From Solicoccozyma terricola (taxonomy: Eukaryota; Basidiomycota; Tremellomycetes; Filobasidiales; Piskurozymaceae), in contig BCLD01000017.1 in the NCBI GenBank assembly GCA_001600875.1, positions 477,125-541,124 of the forward strand: DNA of 64,000 bases, written 5' to 3'. Under the pieces are notes generated by a model. The model worked only from the letters and a program-made list of their open reading frames with translations. It ran no database searches and was not told where the DNA came from. This document shows, in pieces, positions 36,070 through 47,682 of the stretch. Position numbers and translations under genes: made by a program. The stretch's first letter is position 1. Every line of letters begins with the position of its first letter.

Positions 36070-37719
36070 ATGTCGTCTGCATTCGATCCCTCAGAGCATC
36101 CCCACAGGAGGTGTGAGTACATGTTCATGACATCCGAGCTTCTTGCATAAAGTCTTATGTAGACCTGCGTTACATCGCAGACAACCCTCTCATGGGCACC
36201 CACGTCCTCGTCTCACCTCACAGAACCAAGCGTCCTTGGAAGGTGAGCTCACATCGGTAGTGTGCAAAGGTATTTGAGACTGACATTGGAAAAGTATCGC
36301 CCTTCAGGGTCAAGTCGATACTCCCAAGACCGTTGTCCTACCACAACATGAGAAGGAATGTTATCTGTGTCCTGGTAACACTCGCATGAATGATGAAATC
36401 AACCCAGATTTCGAACACACCTACGTGAGCGCTCATGTCCACATCGCCAAATATGTCAATGACTGATCCACAATGCCCGATTCGCTAGGCCTTCCAAAAC
36501 GACTTCCCAGCTCTTCTCGCTCCTCCTCTCCCTACCACCTCGGCCCCGTCTTCATCCCTCTTCCAATCAACTCCGACCTTCGGATCATGTAAAGTCTTGA
36601 CATACTCACCACGCCATGATCTGACTCTCGCGTTGATGTCTGTTCCGTCCATTCGAGAGGTCGTGAGATGTTGGACTGACACGTATCTAAAGGAGGGTGA
36701 GACTATTAGGAAAGGTCATGTTTCAGGTGGGACTGAGGAAGATGGATGTATCACTATTTTTGAAAATCGAGGTGGGATGATGGGTGCTAGTGCGCCGCAT
36801 CCTCATGGACAAGTTTGGTCGACGTCATTGTGAGTATTCGAAGAGTAAAAAACAACAGCCGTGTTCCTTCGAGTTCTTTAAATTGAAAAGACTGACCTTT
36901 ACAACACCCTCCACAGCGTCCCGCAAGAACCTTCCACCGAGCTCCAGCATCTCTCTGCTTACCGGGAATCCCACAAATCATGTCTACTATGCGACTACGC
37001 GTCTCAAGAAGTCTCTACAGCAGACAGAGAGCGTGTTGTTGCCATCGATGAGGAAGGAGGATGGTTAGCAATTACTCCATTCTGGGCTGTTTGGCCATTC
37101 GAAGTCATGCGTGAGTTGGAAACATCAAGTTAGTTGGGAAGGGTAAATTCGAAACTGATGACGATATCCTGTTCATTCATAGTCGTGCCGTATAAAAGGC
37201 ATATTTCCAGCTTGGTCGGTTTGAAAGAAGAAGAGGCGCTTGGACTTGCGAGAATTACGAAATCGGTTTTGACAAGATACGATAATCTCTTCCAGTCAGT
37301 GATTTTTACTACCATTTTGTCACTATCACCAGTTGTTCTGACCGGATACTCACATCCTGCCAGGACGTCATTCCCTTACTCGATGGGAATCCACCAAACA
37401 CCTCTTCCTCCACAAACATCCGAGGAAGAATCAGTAGCGCATCTTCATATCCACTTCTATCCGCCGCTCTTGAGAAGTGCGAGCGTGCGCAAATTCTTGG
37501 TAGGGTTTGAAATGATGGGAGAGGCTCAGGTAAGTGCTTCTCCTTTTTTTTTGACCCCTTTTTTCGGATGTAGGATAAAATGGAGGGGTTGCTGAGCGAG
37601 TTGGCCATTTACAGCGTGATCTCACACCAGAACAAGCGGCACAGAGGCTGAGAGACTGCTCAGAGGTGCACTTCATGCAGGGACAGGTCGAGACGGATTT
37701 GGTTGTGGCGTCGGGGTAG
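36070..37719 (+). CDS. GAL7: Galactose-1-phosphate uridylyltransferase
   Basis: The second Leloir-pathway step: transfers UMP from UDP-glucose to galactose-1-phosphate. The start MSSAFDPSEHPHRR is followed by NPLMGTHVLVSPHRTKRPWK, then GQVDTPKTVVLPQHEKECYL and CPGNTRMNDEINPDFEHTY, with the metal-binding Cys pair region (YLCPG). The catalytic HPH motif is present in SAPHPHGQVWSTSFVP. C-terminal blocks RESHKSCLLCDYA, WLAITPFWAVWPFEVM, VPYKRHISSL, HLHIHFYPPLLRSASVRKFL and GFEMMGEAQRDLTPEQAAQR match the family to the end (VETDLVVASG, stop 37717-37719). About 370 residues, normal length, roughly eight exons. No GAL1 or GAL10 homolog is visible next to it in this window. Confidence 0.95.
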
Positions 37720-37806
37720 AATGCCCGTTGGATTTGTTTGGATTTCCATCGACTTCAACTCCTGTGTCCTCATCGATTTGACTACTATCAGTTCATTGTG
37801 GCCATC

Positions 37807-39495
37807 ATGTCAGCCTGCATTCAAGGATCCTGGTCCAATGCAGTCATACGCACCACTCGGTCATTGCGAAATCGGCACTGCATAGACTTGCATCGCTGTT
37901 TATCTACCTCTCGCCCTACCTACTCCTCTCGCCCCCTTGCATTCCACCTTGGTCTGTCATATGCTTCCAAGGATTCACCACCGTTCCTCTCGGTTGCAGA
38001 AGCGAACGCACGGCCACAGATCGGATTCGGTGATGAGACCCGGATCGGGAGATGGAAGCGTGCAATGCTTGAGCGAGGAGGTGGGAGGAGTGAACTGTTT
38101 GCTACCAAGGAGGATAGTGAGACGAGCGAGAAGATTCAGGTCGAACAGAGACGGCGTTGGGGGGCTGGAGAGGACTTCTTTTTAATCAATCAGGAGGTGA
38201 GTCGGTGTGTTCTTTGTTAACCGGAGCAGTCGGGTTCTGACACATCAGTTCATACTTTCTTATAGGGCAATTCTGTAAGTCGCAAATATGCTCTTGCTTG
38301 GTTGAAAGACAAAATGCCCAAGTCGTGCCGCTTACATACCACTCTTATCATTGTAACACTACAGAAAACGTTCATCGCAGTATCTGACGGTGTCGGCGGC
38401 TGGTCTTCCTCAGGACACGACCCATCGCTCTTTTCACAATCCCTCATGTTTTATTCCAACGAGGCGATCAAATCCAATCCTAGCATCGATGTAAGTAAGG
38501 CATTACAGAAGGGATATGACAATACCATGCTGGAGAAGGGGGTACCATGTGGTAAGTTTACTTGGTTTCGAGAAACCCAGGACGTTATTGACTTCCGCAA
38601 TGCAGGATCGGCTACGGCTTGTATCGTCAGTTTGGACAGTTCGACTGGAAAGCTTAGCGCTGCAAAGTACTTGTCATCAGCGCTTGCGAATGGCGTGAAA
38701 AGAAACGCTGACTTTGTTTGCCTGCTGCAGTCTAGGTGATTCGGGTTACTCAATAATCAGGAATGGCGAGGTGATCTACTCTGCGCCAAGCCAAACACAT
38801 TACTTCAACTGTCCAGTGAGTTCGCCTCGCTTCCATGATGCGGGTTTCAACCGATTTATTAAAACCCTTTGGCGACATACAGCGTCAGCTCACAAAGCTG
38901 GAGAAAGGCATGGAGAACGATGGAAACATTATGGATCCACCATCAGTGGCTGATCTGACGCAGCATTCATTGCAACCAGGAGATGTCGTCATTTTATACG
39001 TACGTTATCAAAATCAATCGCTCCCTTCCTCGATATTGACGCTGACCTGTGGGAGCCGCGAGTGTAGACCGATGGCATGGCAGATAACCTACCATTCCCC
39101 GCCGTACTTCAATTGCTTAAGCATGTCCGAGCAACTATCGATGCACCGGCTAATAATTTCCTTCTGCCTCAAGAAAAAGAGAGAGAGACGGCAAGATTGT
39201 TTGCGGATGTTTTGGTCGGTTATTCGAGGATGTTGATGGCTAGGGAAGATGTTGTTAGTCCATTCGAAGGTAGGTTCTGCTGCTAAATTTGTGACATCCG
39301 GATGGAACGCTGATAGATGAACTGCAACGATGTAGTGGCGGCTGCCAAGGAAGGCTTGAGATATAAAGGTGGAAAAGTCGACGAGTGAGGATAATTGGTT
39401 TTCACAAGTAACCGACTACGGGCTGACGATGTGCTTCTCCGCCCCATAGCATCACGGTAATTACAGCATTGGTCTCAGAAGACACGTCTGCATAG
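37807..39495 (+). CDS. PTC7: PTC7-type mitochondrial PP2C protein phosphatase
   Basis: A metal-dependent Ser/Thr phosphatase. Yeast Ptc7 acts in mitochondria on coenzyme Q biosynthesis proteins. The N-terminus (MSACIQGSWSNAVIRTTRSL, RNRHCIDLHRCLSTSRP) is basic and Ser-rich, as expected for mitochondrial import. PP2C blocks follow: GAGEDFFLINQ with the metal-binding Asp, IAVSDGVGGWSSSGHDPSLF, GSATACIVSLDSS, LSAANLGDSGYSIIRNGEVI, ILYTDGMADNLP and a final KVDDITVITALVSEDTSA, with the last metal ligand in DDIT. All metal-ligand aspartates appear intact. The order of motifs is that of the Ptc7/azr1 subgroup. It follows GAL7 by only 87 bp on the same strand. About seven introns. Confidence 0.9.
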
Positions 39496-39714
39496 AGTAT
39501 GGCTGTTTGTAATCCACGATGAGGGCCGCAGCATGACCTGTCCGAGTCCATAGCATGTTCCTCACTGAGCGACAATTATTCACCTGATATACGCGCACCG
39601 CGGGATTTCGGGACAACGCCGTCAACGTCGACGGTGACATCCTCCTCAGTAGTCCCTGTCATATCATCACATACAAGCCATTCCTGCACCTCTCTCGTAC
39701 CCTCACATCCCAGT

Positions 39715-42484
39715 ATGGACGTCCTCAAAGCAGTACAAACGTACCTCACTCGGTTGACATCGGACGTGTCAGGCATGAAGGTGTTGTTACTCGATAGTCA
39801 CACCGTACGTCCCGTAGATGAACAGAGTGAGGACCAGACGGTCGAGCTAAACAGATTGTTGGGAATTACTAGACCCCCATCGTTTCGCTGGCAACCACTC
39901 AATCCGAGCTTCTAGCACAGGAAGTCTACCTGACAGATCGCATAGACAAGTGAGCTCTCGGACAACCTCTTGCGTCAGTGTCGCTAACCTGATCTCGTAA
40001 ACCTTCACATCGCACAGTACCAACCGTCAATCCCTTCTCCACCTGTCATGTGTCTGCTTCCTTCGTCCGACCTCCCAGAGCATCGAATTTGTAAAGCAAG
40101 AGTTGGCTAATCCGAGATATGGTGGTTATTGGTTATGTGAGTTGAATGTCGGACATCGCGGTCAAGCACCGTCCGAAGAGCGACACTGATACGACTCCAA
40201 GTAGACTTCTCAAACATCCTAACCAGAAAGCAAATCGAGGATATGGCTACAGCCGATGAATTTGAGGTCGTCAAGGAAGTGCAAGTGAATACCGCAATAG
40301 TCGATCAGCCTGAAATGAAAGGAGCTTGCTAATATTTGCCCTAACACCTATCCGCCCAGGAATTCTTCGCTGACTATCTACCACATGATCCAACGCTCTA
40401 CTCGATGACCAATGCGTCAATAATCGACGGGATCGATGATCCTCCAAACGCAAGTTCCATCTTATCTGTTCCACTTCCACTTATACACCATCCACTGACA
40501 TTTACACCATCTCGCAGCCTCCCCTCTACCTCCCAGCACCAATGTACATACCACCACCCATGCTCACGAATCATACGCAATCTATCCTTGCGCTCCTCTT
40601 GAGTTTAAAGAAGAGGCCGATTGTGAGGTATGAGAAAATGAGCATGGGAGGGAAGAGATTAGGGCAGGAGGTCCTTGTAAGTCGTTTTCCATCTGATTCG
40701 TCAGACGATCCATTAATAAGATTCCCCACTCACTTCTTAGGCTGCAATGAATCAACCGCCGTACAAAGAGTTGTTTGGGTTCAAATCAACAACAGGTCCA
40801 TCGCCAGTGTTGCTCATTCTAGGTGAGTCTCCAGGAGAGAGATTGTGTCAGAGTACACCAACAGTACGGAAGAATAACAGGAGGTCGTTCTCACAGATCG
40901 TCGGAATGATCCAGTGACTCCACTACTTAGCCAGTGGACTTATCAGGCGATGGTTCATGAGCTGATAGGAATCGTCAATGGACGAGTGACCGTAGAATCT
41001 GAGACTCGTCAGGATCTAAAAGATCTCGTCCTATCAGCATCTTCAGACACTTTTTACTCCCAGCAACTCTTTTCCAACTTTGGTGACCTTGGTGCAGCGT
41101 TATCAGCTTACGTTCAATCATACCAAACGAAGACAATGTCATTGTCTAACCCAAAATCGATCGAAACACTCGCGGACATGAAGCGGTTTGTGGAGGAATA
41201 TCCAGAGTTTAGGAAATTAGGCGGTAACGTCGCGAAGCATGTCAGTCTGGTTGGAGAGTTGAGCAAGGTTGTGGAGCGAGATGGGCTCCTTTCAGTCAGT
41301 GAAGTGGAGCAGAGTCTAGCAAGTAACGAGAGTCACGCTGCTGATCTCAAGGTAAGCCGAATCTTTACCTTATCTGGGCGAGTGGTAAGCTCCGTGCTGA
41401 CCCTGGCCCGTTCAGAGCGTGATGGCTTTGATAACGAGCGACAAAACCCCGTCAAACAACAAGCTACGTTTAGCGATCCTGTACGCTTTACGGTATCAGA
41501 AGCTGCTAGGTAACGCAATCCCAAGCGTGGTGGATACCTTGATACAGCACGGAGTTCCGGCTGATCGTGCAAGAGTGAGTATTGATGTCTGTTCATTATT
41601 TGGCTCTCGCTCAGCTAGCCTTTCTCTAGTTGGTATACGTTATGCTCAATCTTGCTGGCGCGGACCAACGGCAAGATGACCTATTCATGAACGAGAATAT
41701 CTTCTCAAGGGGCAAGAGTGCGCTAAAGGGATTGAAGGTGTGCCTCATTCTGTCTCTGCAACGCCAGATCTTCTCACTAACATAGATGCTGCTACCAGGG
41801 TGTTGAGAATGTTTACACTCAGCATACACCACACCTCTCCCAGACCATGGATCTTCTGCTGAAAGGCAGACTGAGAGAAACATCTTACCCTTTCCTAGAA
41901 GGAGAGGAGATAGGACGGACTCAGAAGCCGCATGATATCATCATCTTTATGCTAGGAGGAACAACGTACGAAGAGTCAAGGGCGATCGCTCTGCTGAATC
42001 AGCAGCTAGGGGGACAAGTAAGGGTGCTACTCGGTGGTACCTGTGTTCATAACTCGACGAGGTGAGCCCAGCCGTTGCAGCAGCCCAAAGATGTATAGCT
42101 GACAGACAAATTGAATCCCCACATAGTTTCCTGGAAATGATTACGAATTCTGCACAACACTACCCTGCCTCTATTTACAACCCTCCATCAACACTAGCCA
42201 ACTCGACCCCCCTCCCTGGTACAATTAGCGGCAACAATTTACCGCCGCAAGCACCTCCCTCAGGCAATGGACCAGCACTCAACCTCCGCGCAGGAGGATA
42301 TGAACTATCGGTTGGCGGCGCAGCAGGGTCCGGTCTCTACCGAGCTAGCGGCAACAATGCCGGGGAGATTGGTGCCAGTTTCCAGATTGACACTTTGAGA
42401 GATGGAGCGAAGAGCTTTTTCGATAATCTTAGAGGACGAGTGGAAGAGACAGTGCAGAGAGTGGGGACTCCGAGGTCAGACTGA
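39715..42484 (+). CDS. VPS45: Sec1/Munc18 protein Vps45
   Basis: An SM protein that binds the endosomal/TGN syntaxin (Tlg2) and Vac1 to promote fusion at endosomes. The start MDVLKAVQTYLTRLTSDVSG leads to MKVLLLDSHT-TPIVSLATTQ and SELLAQEVYLTDRID, a classic SM N-terminal block. Later come LHLSCVCFLRPTSQSIEFVK, GGYWLYFSNILTRKQIEDMA, VLLILDRRNDPVTPLLSQWT, YQAMVHELIGI, MSLSNPKSIETLADMKRFVE, EYPEFRKLGGNVAKHVSLVG and DIIIFMLGGTTYEESRAIAL. A glycine/proline-rich insert precedes the C-terminal end. The tail after SFLEM is longer than in yeast Vps45 and ends QRVGTPRSD. About ten exons; roughly 620-640 residues. It is convergent with the Derlin gene, 40 bp between stops. Confidence 0.92.
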
Positions 42485-42524
42485 AGATGGCTGGTTCTGG
42501 TTGTATAGCCTGACTTGTATGGCA

Positions 42525-43852
42525 TTAGATCTTCATAATTTCATCATACAACGAGGCCCTGGGGTTTCAGTCAGAAAGTCTATCGCCGAACAATCGTTTG
42601 CTATGAGGAACATGCGAGCCCGCAATTCGTCAATTGAGACGTCTACGTCCCCTTCTCCGGAAAGGAACTCACAGAGCCCGAGGTGCTGTCAAGGGTCCTT
42701 TCCCAGTTGGGTGATGCATCTCTTTGGGCCAAACGTCTTGCAGGACGTAATATGTGTGACCAGCCACGATACCAACCTGTTTGTGGCTCGAATCGTCAGC
42801 CTTGAACCGAAGACCCGAGTTCTCAAAGGCCAAATCAACGCACAAGGTCACCTATTGCTGATTCCCATCCGGCGGACATGAGCCATGAGAAGCCAACAAG
42901 AGCTAGTGGAAGGTATGGTGCGGTGATTCTGTTTGGTTGACGTCAGCATTCATGTTTAAGAAATCATGGTCCTAAAGGTCGTACGTTATCAGTCCAAAAA
43001 GGCTCATTCGTATTGATGGATTACGTCTTGACCAAATATAAACGAGAGAAAATGCTAAGGAAGAAGAGAGGAAGGGAAGGGTCAAGATAGGAGATAAAAG
43101 CTGTTATAATTTCATCAGTACAGGTATTCCAATGAAAGTTCGATCCCGACTCACAAGAAGGATCGTAGCATTGAATAACAACAAGCATAGGTAATCGGCT
43201 TTAGCATTGATGAATGAGTTCTCCTCGAGTTGCCGGGAATACCGCATGCTAAAGATACATTTGATTGTGATCAGCTTTGACGGCCCTGAGATAGGGCTGC
43301 TTCTAGATGATCGCTCACATGAAAAAGAGGTGGAAGGCCAAATCCAAACTCATTTTGCCAAAGTACGTAAAGGTGGTCAGCAAACGCCAGACCTATACAG
43401 GTGGAGAATAATACGGTGAACAAGGTAAAGTTGATAGTGGTTACCGTCAACTTGCCAACCCCTTTGTCATAGCCCTTAGCAGATATAGACTCACCTGCCC
43501 GTTGGCGAAAACCGTATTGTATGAAAAGTACAACTGTATAGGAGCTACGAGCTGACATTGCTGCGGAAGAACAAGGTATAGGAAGAACCGGTCAGTCACG
43601 CCTCATGGATGACGACGAGCGGTCAACAACGTCTGGACCACGAGCTTCCCAAGCACTCTTGTAGCTCCCACTTTCACGTTCATGCGATCCCGGATGCTGA
43701 CATCTATCCCTCTTTGCATCATCTAAAACACTCACTACTGCCAAACTCGTCCCAACACTCGCCACGACCCAACATCGTGTAATTGGTGGAATCTCCATGA
43801 TCCACGATTCGATGCCTGGAACACGTTGTTGGCCTTGTGGACGTGCAGCCAT
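42525..43852 (-). CDS. Derlin (DER1 family ER membrane protein)
   Basis: Derlins are ER multi-span rhomboid-like pseudoproteases that help extract misfolded proteins in ERAD. I assembled seven to eight small exons. They read MEIPPITRCWVVASVGTSLA, QCQLVAPIQLYFSYNTVFAN, GQVWRLLTTFTYFGKMSLDL, AFHLFFIMRYSRQLEENSFI, NAKADYLCLLLFNATILL, LLSPILTLPFLSSSLAFSLV, YIWSRRNPSIRMSLFGLIT, ITAPYLPLALVGFSWLMSAG and GDLVGIVAGHTYYVLQDVWP. Every block aligns with Derlins (WRLxTxFxYFG, RYSRxLEE, RRNPxxRMSxxGL, GDxxGIxxGHxYYxLxD). A final intron gives LASLYDEIMKI and TAA at 42527-42525. The start is at 43852. About 230 residues. I see no C-terminal SHP box (p97-binding), more like yeast Der1 than Dfm1. Individual exons are too short to stand out as ORFs. 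Confidence 0.88.
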
Positions 43853-44415
43853 GGTGGAGGCAGGGAGCGTATGAGTTGTGGATGAGAGTACTTCGATAGT
43901 GCTGAGCCAGCTTTGCTAGCTTTGAGGTGTCTGCTGAGGATATCCACCATGCCACTGGAAGATGACCCGGGTGGTGACTGACTGCCAGCCTGGGCCAGTG
44001 CCAGCGCGTAGCACGTGATAACAATAATGGGTGACATCTGTATACTACAGCAGGATTGTAGCCATCGTCAGGGTTCTGTAGGTCACACAGCTCTGCCCTC
44101 ATACCAGAAGTCACTCAGGGCAACCTTGTGAATTGGCTATGCTGTTATTAGGACATACACGAGAGGAAAATCGATCACCGAGATGAGATGAGGGGAGGAA
44201 AGAAGGTGAACAGAGGAAATGGGTTGAACGAAAAGTCGAAAAATGAAGGGTGGGTGAGAAGGGGAGGAATGCCTGCCTACTAATACTGCTACTACTACTA
44301 CTTCTCCTCACGGATGGAAACTGTTGCGAGAGGATGAGATCTTGGTTATTATGATACCAGTCGGGATAGATTTCAACGAAGAAAACGCACCTGAATGAGC
44401 GAGAAAAAGTCGGAA
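43853..44415. promoter_or_regulatory. Derlin upstream region / CKS1 3' region
   Basis: 563 bp between the Derlin ATG and the CKS1 stop. A CACGTG lies at 44012-44017, 160 bp upstream of the Derlin start. A CTACTA repeat occurs near 44280-44300. A 100-residue minus-strand frame overlaps Derlin exon 1, but I found no support for it. Confidence 0.35.
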
Positions 44416-45303
44416 TCATCCTCTTATAGCTGCCGTCTGCTCAGCAGCGGGTTTGCCATGAGGGTACTTTGTCTGTTGTACCCAAGATGACACGGTCAGA
44501 TCGCGAAATCGTGGGGGAAAAAAAATTGCAAGGAATAATCACTTGGTAATCAAGCTCCCGTCGGAAAAGGACTGGGAAGGGGGGGGGGGGATAACGTAAG
44601 AATAAAATCCAATCATCGAAACCCTTCATCAACACCCACGAATATGTGGTTCTGGTGCTGAACGCACAAGGCAAATTGTCATATCAGCAAAAGAGAATTC
44701 CGCTACAACCTTCCATTTAACCCTGAGCTCACCGTGTACCTGCATTCATGAAACGACCACCGGACAAATCATCAGTATCTGACATCCCACGATAGCATCA
44801 TCACGACCACTCACGGAATACATCACCCATCCAAGACTTTGCGTTATACCAATCCCTCTCCATTCTGCCTCTTCCAGGATTCGTAATGTTCCATCTCCGC
44901 TTTCATCGAAATAACTGAATAATCGATTGTATCAGGGTCCTGATCAGTATCTTGGATACTTGGTATCTAATCATAATGTTGACGATCAAAGCGAACCTTT
45001 TCGGTAACATCTTTAGCATCTGCTTGGGTAGTATCACATGTCGATATTCGAAGTGATCATCGCAGTCTGTTCGATAAAGATTGATTGATTACGACCCTTA
45101 TCAGTCGGACGTTCCCTTGGATAGTCTGCCACGACTAATGCTCTACGCAGTCCCACATACATTTGTCTGAATAGACAATGCTGATACCCCAGACAGCTAT
45201 CCGTCAGTATATCGCTACAGAAGACATGACCATGGTGACGCCGAAATAAGATCCGATGGAAGGCTCACCGTTCCGCCAACTCCTCGAACGTGTGGTTCGC
45301 CAT
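44416..45303 (-). CDS. CKS1: Cyclin-dependent kinase regulatory subunit CKS1
   Basis: A small essential phospho-adaptor of Cdk1 complexes. Seven exons assemble to about 110 residues: [105 protein letters not shown] and TAAIRG. The anion-binding residues (Arg in YSDKY/EYRHV context, Trp in GW, Arg in EWRG), the hinge HAPEPHILLFRR and overall length all match fission yeast Suc1. The start ATG is at 45303-45301 and the stop TGA at 44418-44416. One exon is only 7 nt (44733-44739, GTACACG), encoding V-H and the first base of the next Ala codon; its AG|GT flanks are canonical. A 12-nt G run (C in transcript) lies in a later intron near 44579. Confidence 0.92.
44733..44739 (-). other. CKS1: 7-nt microexon of CKS1
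   Basis: In transcript sense the sequence is GAATGCAG|GTACACG|GTGAGCTC. Joining ATGTATTCC, GTACACG and CACCAGAACCACATATTC gives MYS-VH-APEPHI, reconstituting the conserved CKS hinge block. Skipping the exon would shift the frame (7 nt). Confidence 0.82.
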
Positions 45304-45645
45304 CGTCGACTGTTTCGTCCTCAAGAGTTGGAGCACGATCTCACTCGATCTGGATATATGCGAGGTGTTGTTGTTGTGGTGATGGTGGTGATGGTGGTGG
45401 TGGTAGTGTTATTGACTTATGTCTGAGTATGTCCAATAGATGGGAAAGTATGACCTGTTAAGGTGGTTGGAAAGACTGGAAAGAGTTGAAAGCAAGCTCA
45501 AGATCGCGTCGTCGCGTTGGGAAAGTGGGCACGTGATCTTATTTCAGGGGGCAAGCGATACAGAGATTGGGGGTAATCAGACTGCTATCCCACCATCCAG
45601 TCGCACTCGCACATCTACTTGTGCTTCTTCTCATGGCCAGCCTTC
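45304..45645 (-). promoter_or_regulatory. CKS1 upstream region
   Basis: A 342-bp gap between CKS1 and the ABC transporter stop. It has GTTGTTGTTGTGGTGATGG-type repeats at 45365-45410 and a CACGTG at 45530-45535, about 227 bp upstream of the CKS1 ATG. Confidence 0.35.
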
Positions 45646-47610
45646 TCAACCATAGCCCAGAGAGTCGCTTCTTCTCCACTGTTTCGACATAGATCGCAAC
45701 GATGATCCTTTATCCGCCAACAGGTTCTGTGGCGAATCAAACTCCAAGACCTTGCCATGATCCAGGACTAGTATCTTGTCGCAGCCAACGATTGTACGGA
45801 GCCGATGTGCGATAATGAGCATCGTCGTATCTTGAAGATTCTCCTGAAGGAAGGTCTGTATCGATTCATCGCTCGCGTGGTCTGTGGGATCCTAGTCATC
45901 AGTTACGGATTTAAACCGCTTGTGACAGCGGAAGACTTCACCTACATTCGCTGTAGACTCGTCTAAAAGCAAGATGGATGAGGTGCGGAGCTTGAGCAGA
46001 CCCCTAGCCAAAGCCAACAGCTGCCGCTGTCCCTGGCCTTATTTCATCATCGCCAAGTCTCAGCGAGAAGCAATGAACCTCGAGGCCGCCCAGCAAACTC
46101 ACTATAGTTCAAACCTCCCTTCGCCACTTTCTCATCCAGGCTTTGAATTGTAATCCTCTCCTCCATGCCAGACACGGTATCTTCATCAGTCTGGACACTG
46201 GGCGCCCGACTGTGAGACGATTCGTCCCGAGGGAAGCCGAGAAACTCGATTCAGATGCTAGGCCGACATGACGCAAAACTTCCCAAAGAGAGGAGTCTTC
46301 GTGTTCGTTAAAGACATCCAGATTCTCTCGGACCGTCCCGCTGAATAATTGGGCTTCTGTGGAAGGGTACCGGGTCAGTGATACTTCTTTCGGGTCGAAT
46401 GGAATCATCACCCACCTTGCGGGATGATGGTCAACCTTTCTCTGAGAGTGGACAACCGAATCTTCGAAATATCAAGTCCACCAATGGTAATTGAGCCGCT
46501 ACTAGCTTCGATGAACCGGAAGAATGACAAGGCCAGAGCTGGAAAGATAAATGATGCTAAGGGACGACGAAAAAATCGCAGTCTCAGAAATAAACGGTCA
46601 CTTACTCGACTTGCCGCTTCCAGTCTAGCCGCGGACAGGAAATGCGTCAGTACATTTGCAGGAGATGATAACCTTTACGATGCCTCACTCTACCGCAAAT
46701 CCCAATTCGTTCTCCACCCTTCACACTGAAAGTCACGCCTCTGAGAACTGGTTCAAGCTCGAGTCCATAGCTGCATACCAAATCCGTCACTACGATCTCA
46801 GCGTCCTTGGTAGGCTGAAAGGCTGGCGGGTCAATCCCTCGCGAATGGCTTTCCTCTTCAGCTTCGAGTTCAAGGTCTAGAGATGCAAGGATCAGCTTGG
46901 GAGATGGATCTGTAAAGCCAGTGCACTTACATTCGCCAATTCGCTCGACCTGTGGCACACATCAGCTTCGGCATTCGACCCTTCGTCACGAGTGGACTTA
47001 CCGAGTTCATGTTCTGCTCATTGGCAGTCCAGCGTCGAATGATCCACAGGACAAAGTCCATGAATGTGAGAGAGTAGGTCAACGACAGCCCCGCCGCCCC
47101 AGCATCCAAGTTGTCATTCATCAGGACAAAGGTGCTGGCAAAGACAGTGACCAGCGATCCGGCGATTTCGCAATAAGATGCAAGGATTCGATTGGCCTGC
47201 CAGAATAAGTGAAACGCGCGAGTGTTCGTATCGAGCACTCTGAGCATGTTCTCGGTGAATCGAGCACCGTGCCCGTACGCGCGGATGGTTGACGTGCCTG
47301 ATGAGAGGTGAGTGAGTGCGGAACGGCCTAGCTTGTTAGTATTGTATCTCACCGTTCAAAGCCTCGCTATAACCATTGAGAATAGGAGATCTTCACCGAA
47401 CGACGCTCGGTCAGCTACCTGGAAGAGCTGGTGCATGTGGACTCACTTTGTAACCGAATCCACCCGCTTGATTTCCCTTGCCGTGTTGTTGTATAGCGCG
47501 CCGATAACAACGTAGAGCAGACTGATAAAACCGGCGGTGATTGCAAAGACTGCGAAACTGAACATGTGTGCGTGGAGAGAAGGGGTTGAGTGAATGGGGT
47601 GGGGCGGGGT

Positions 47611-47682
<72 letters not shown>

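Noticed and set aside
35501..36116. Plus-strand frames upstream of GAL7, including one with repeated LEPEE residues
   Set aside because: They derive from the 18-nt tandem repeat and promoter DNA; the GAL7 start at 36070 is well supported in another frame.
42402..42881. Plus-strand frame after VPS45
   Set aside because: It overlaps the VPS45 end in another frame and is antisense to Derlin exons that match a known family.
43735..44114. Minus-strand frames with an apparent signal sequence upstream of Derlin
   Set aside because: They overlap Derlin exon 1 in a different frame; the Derlin frame is supported by conservation.
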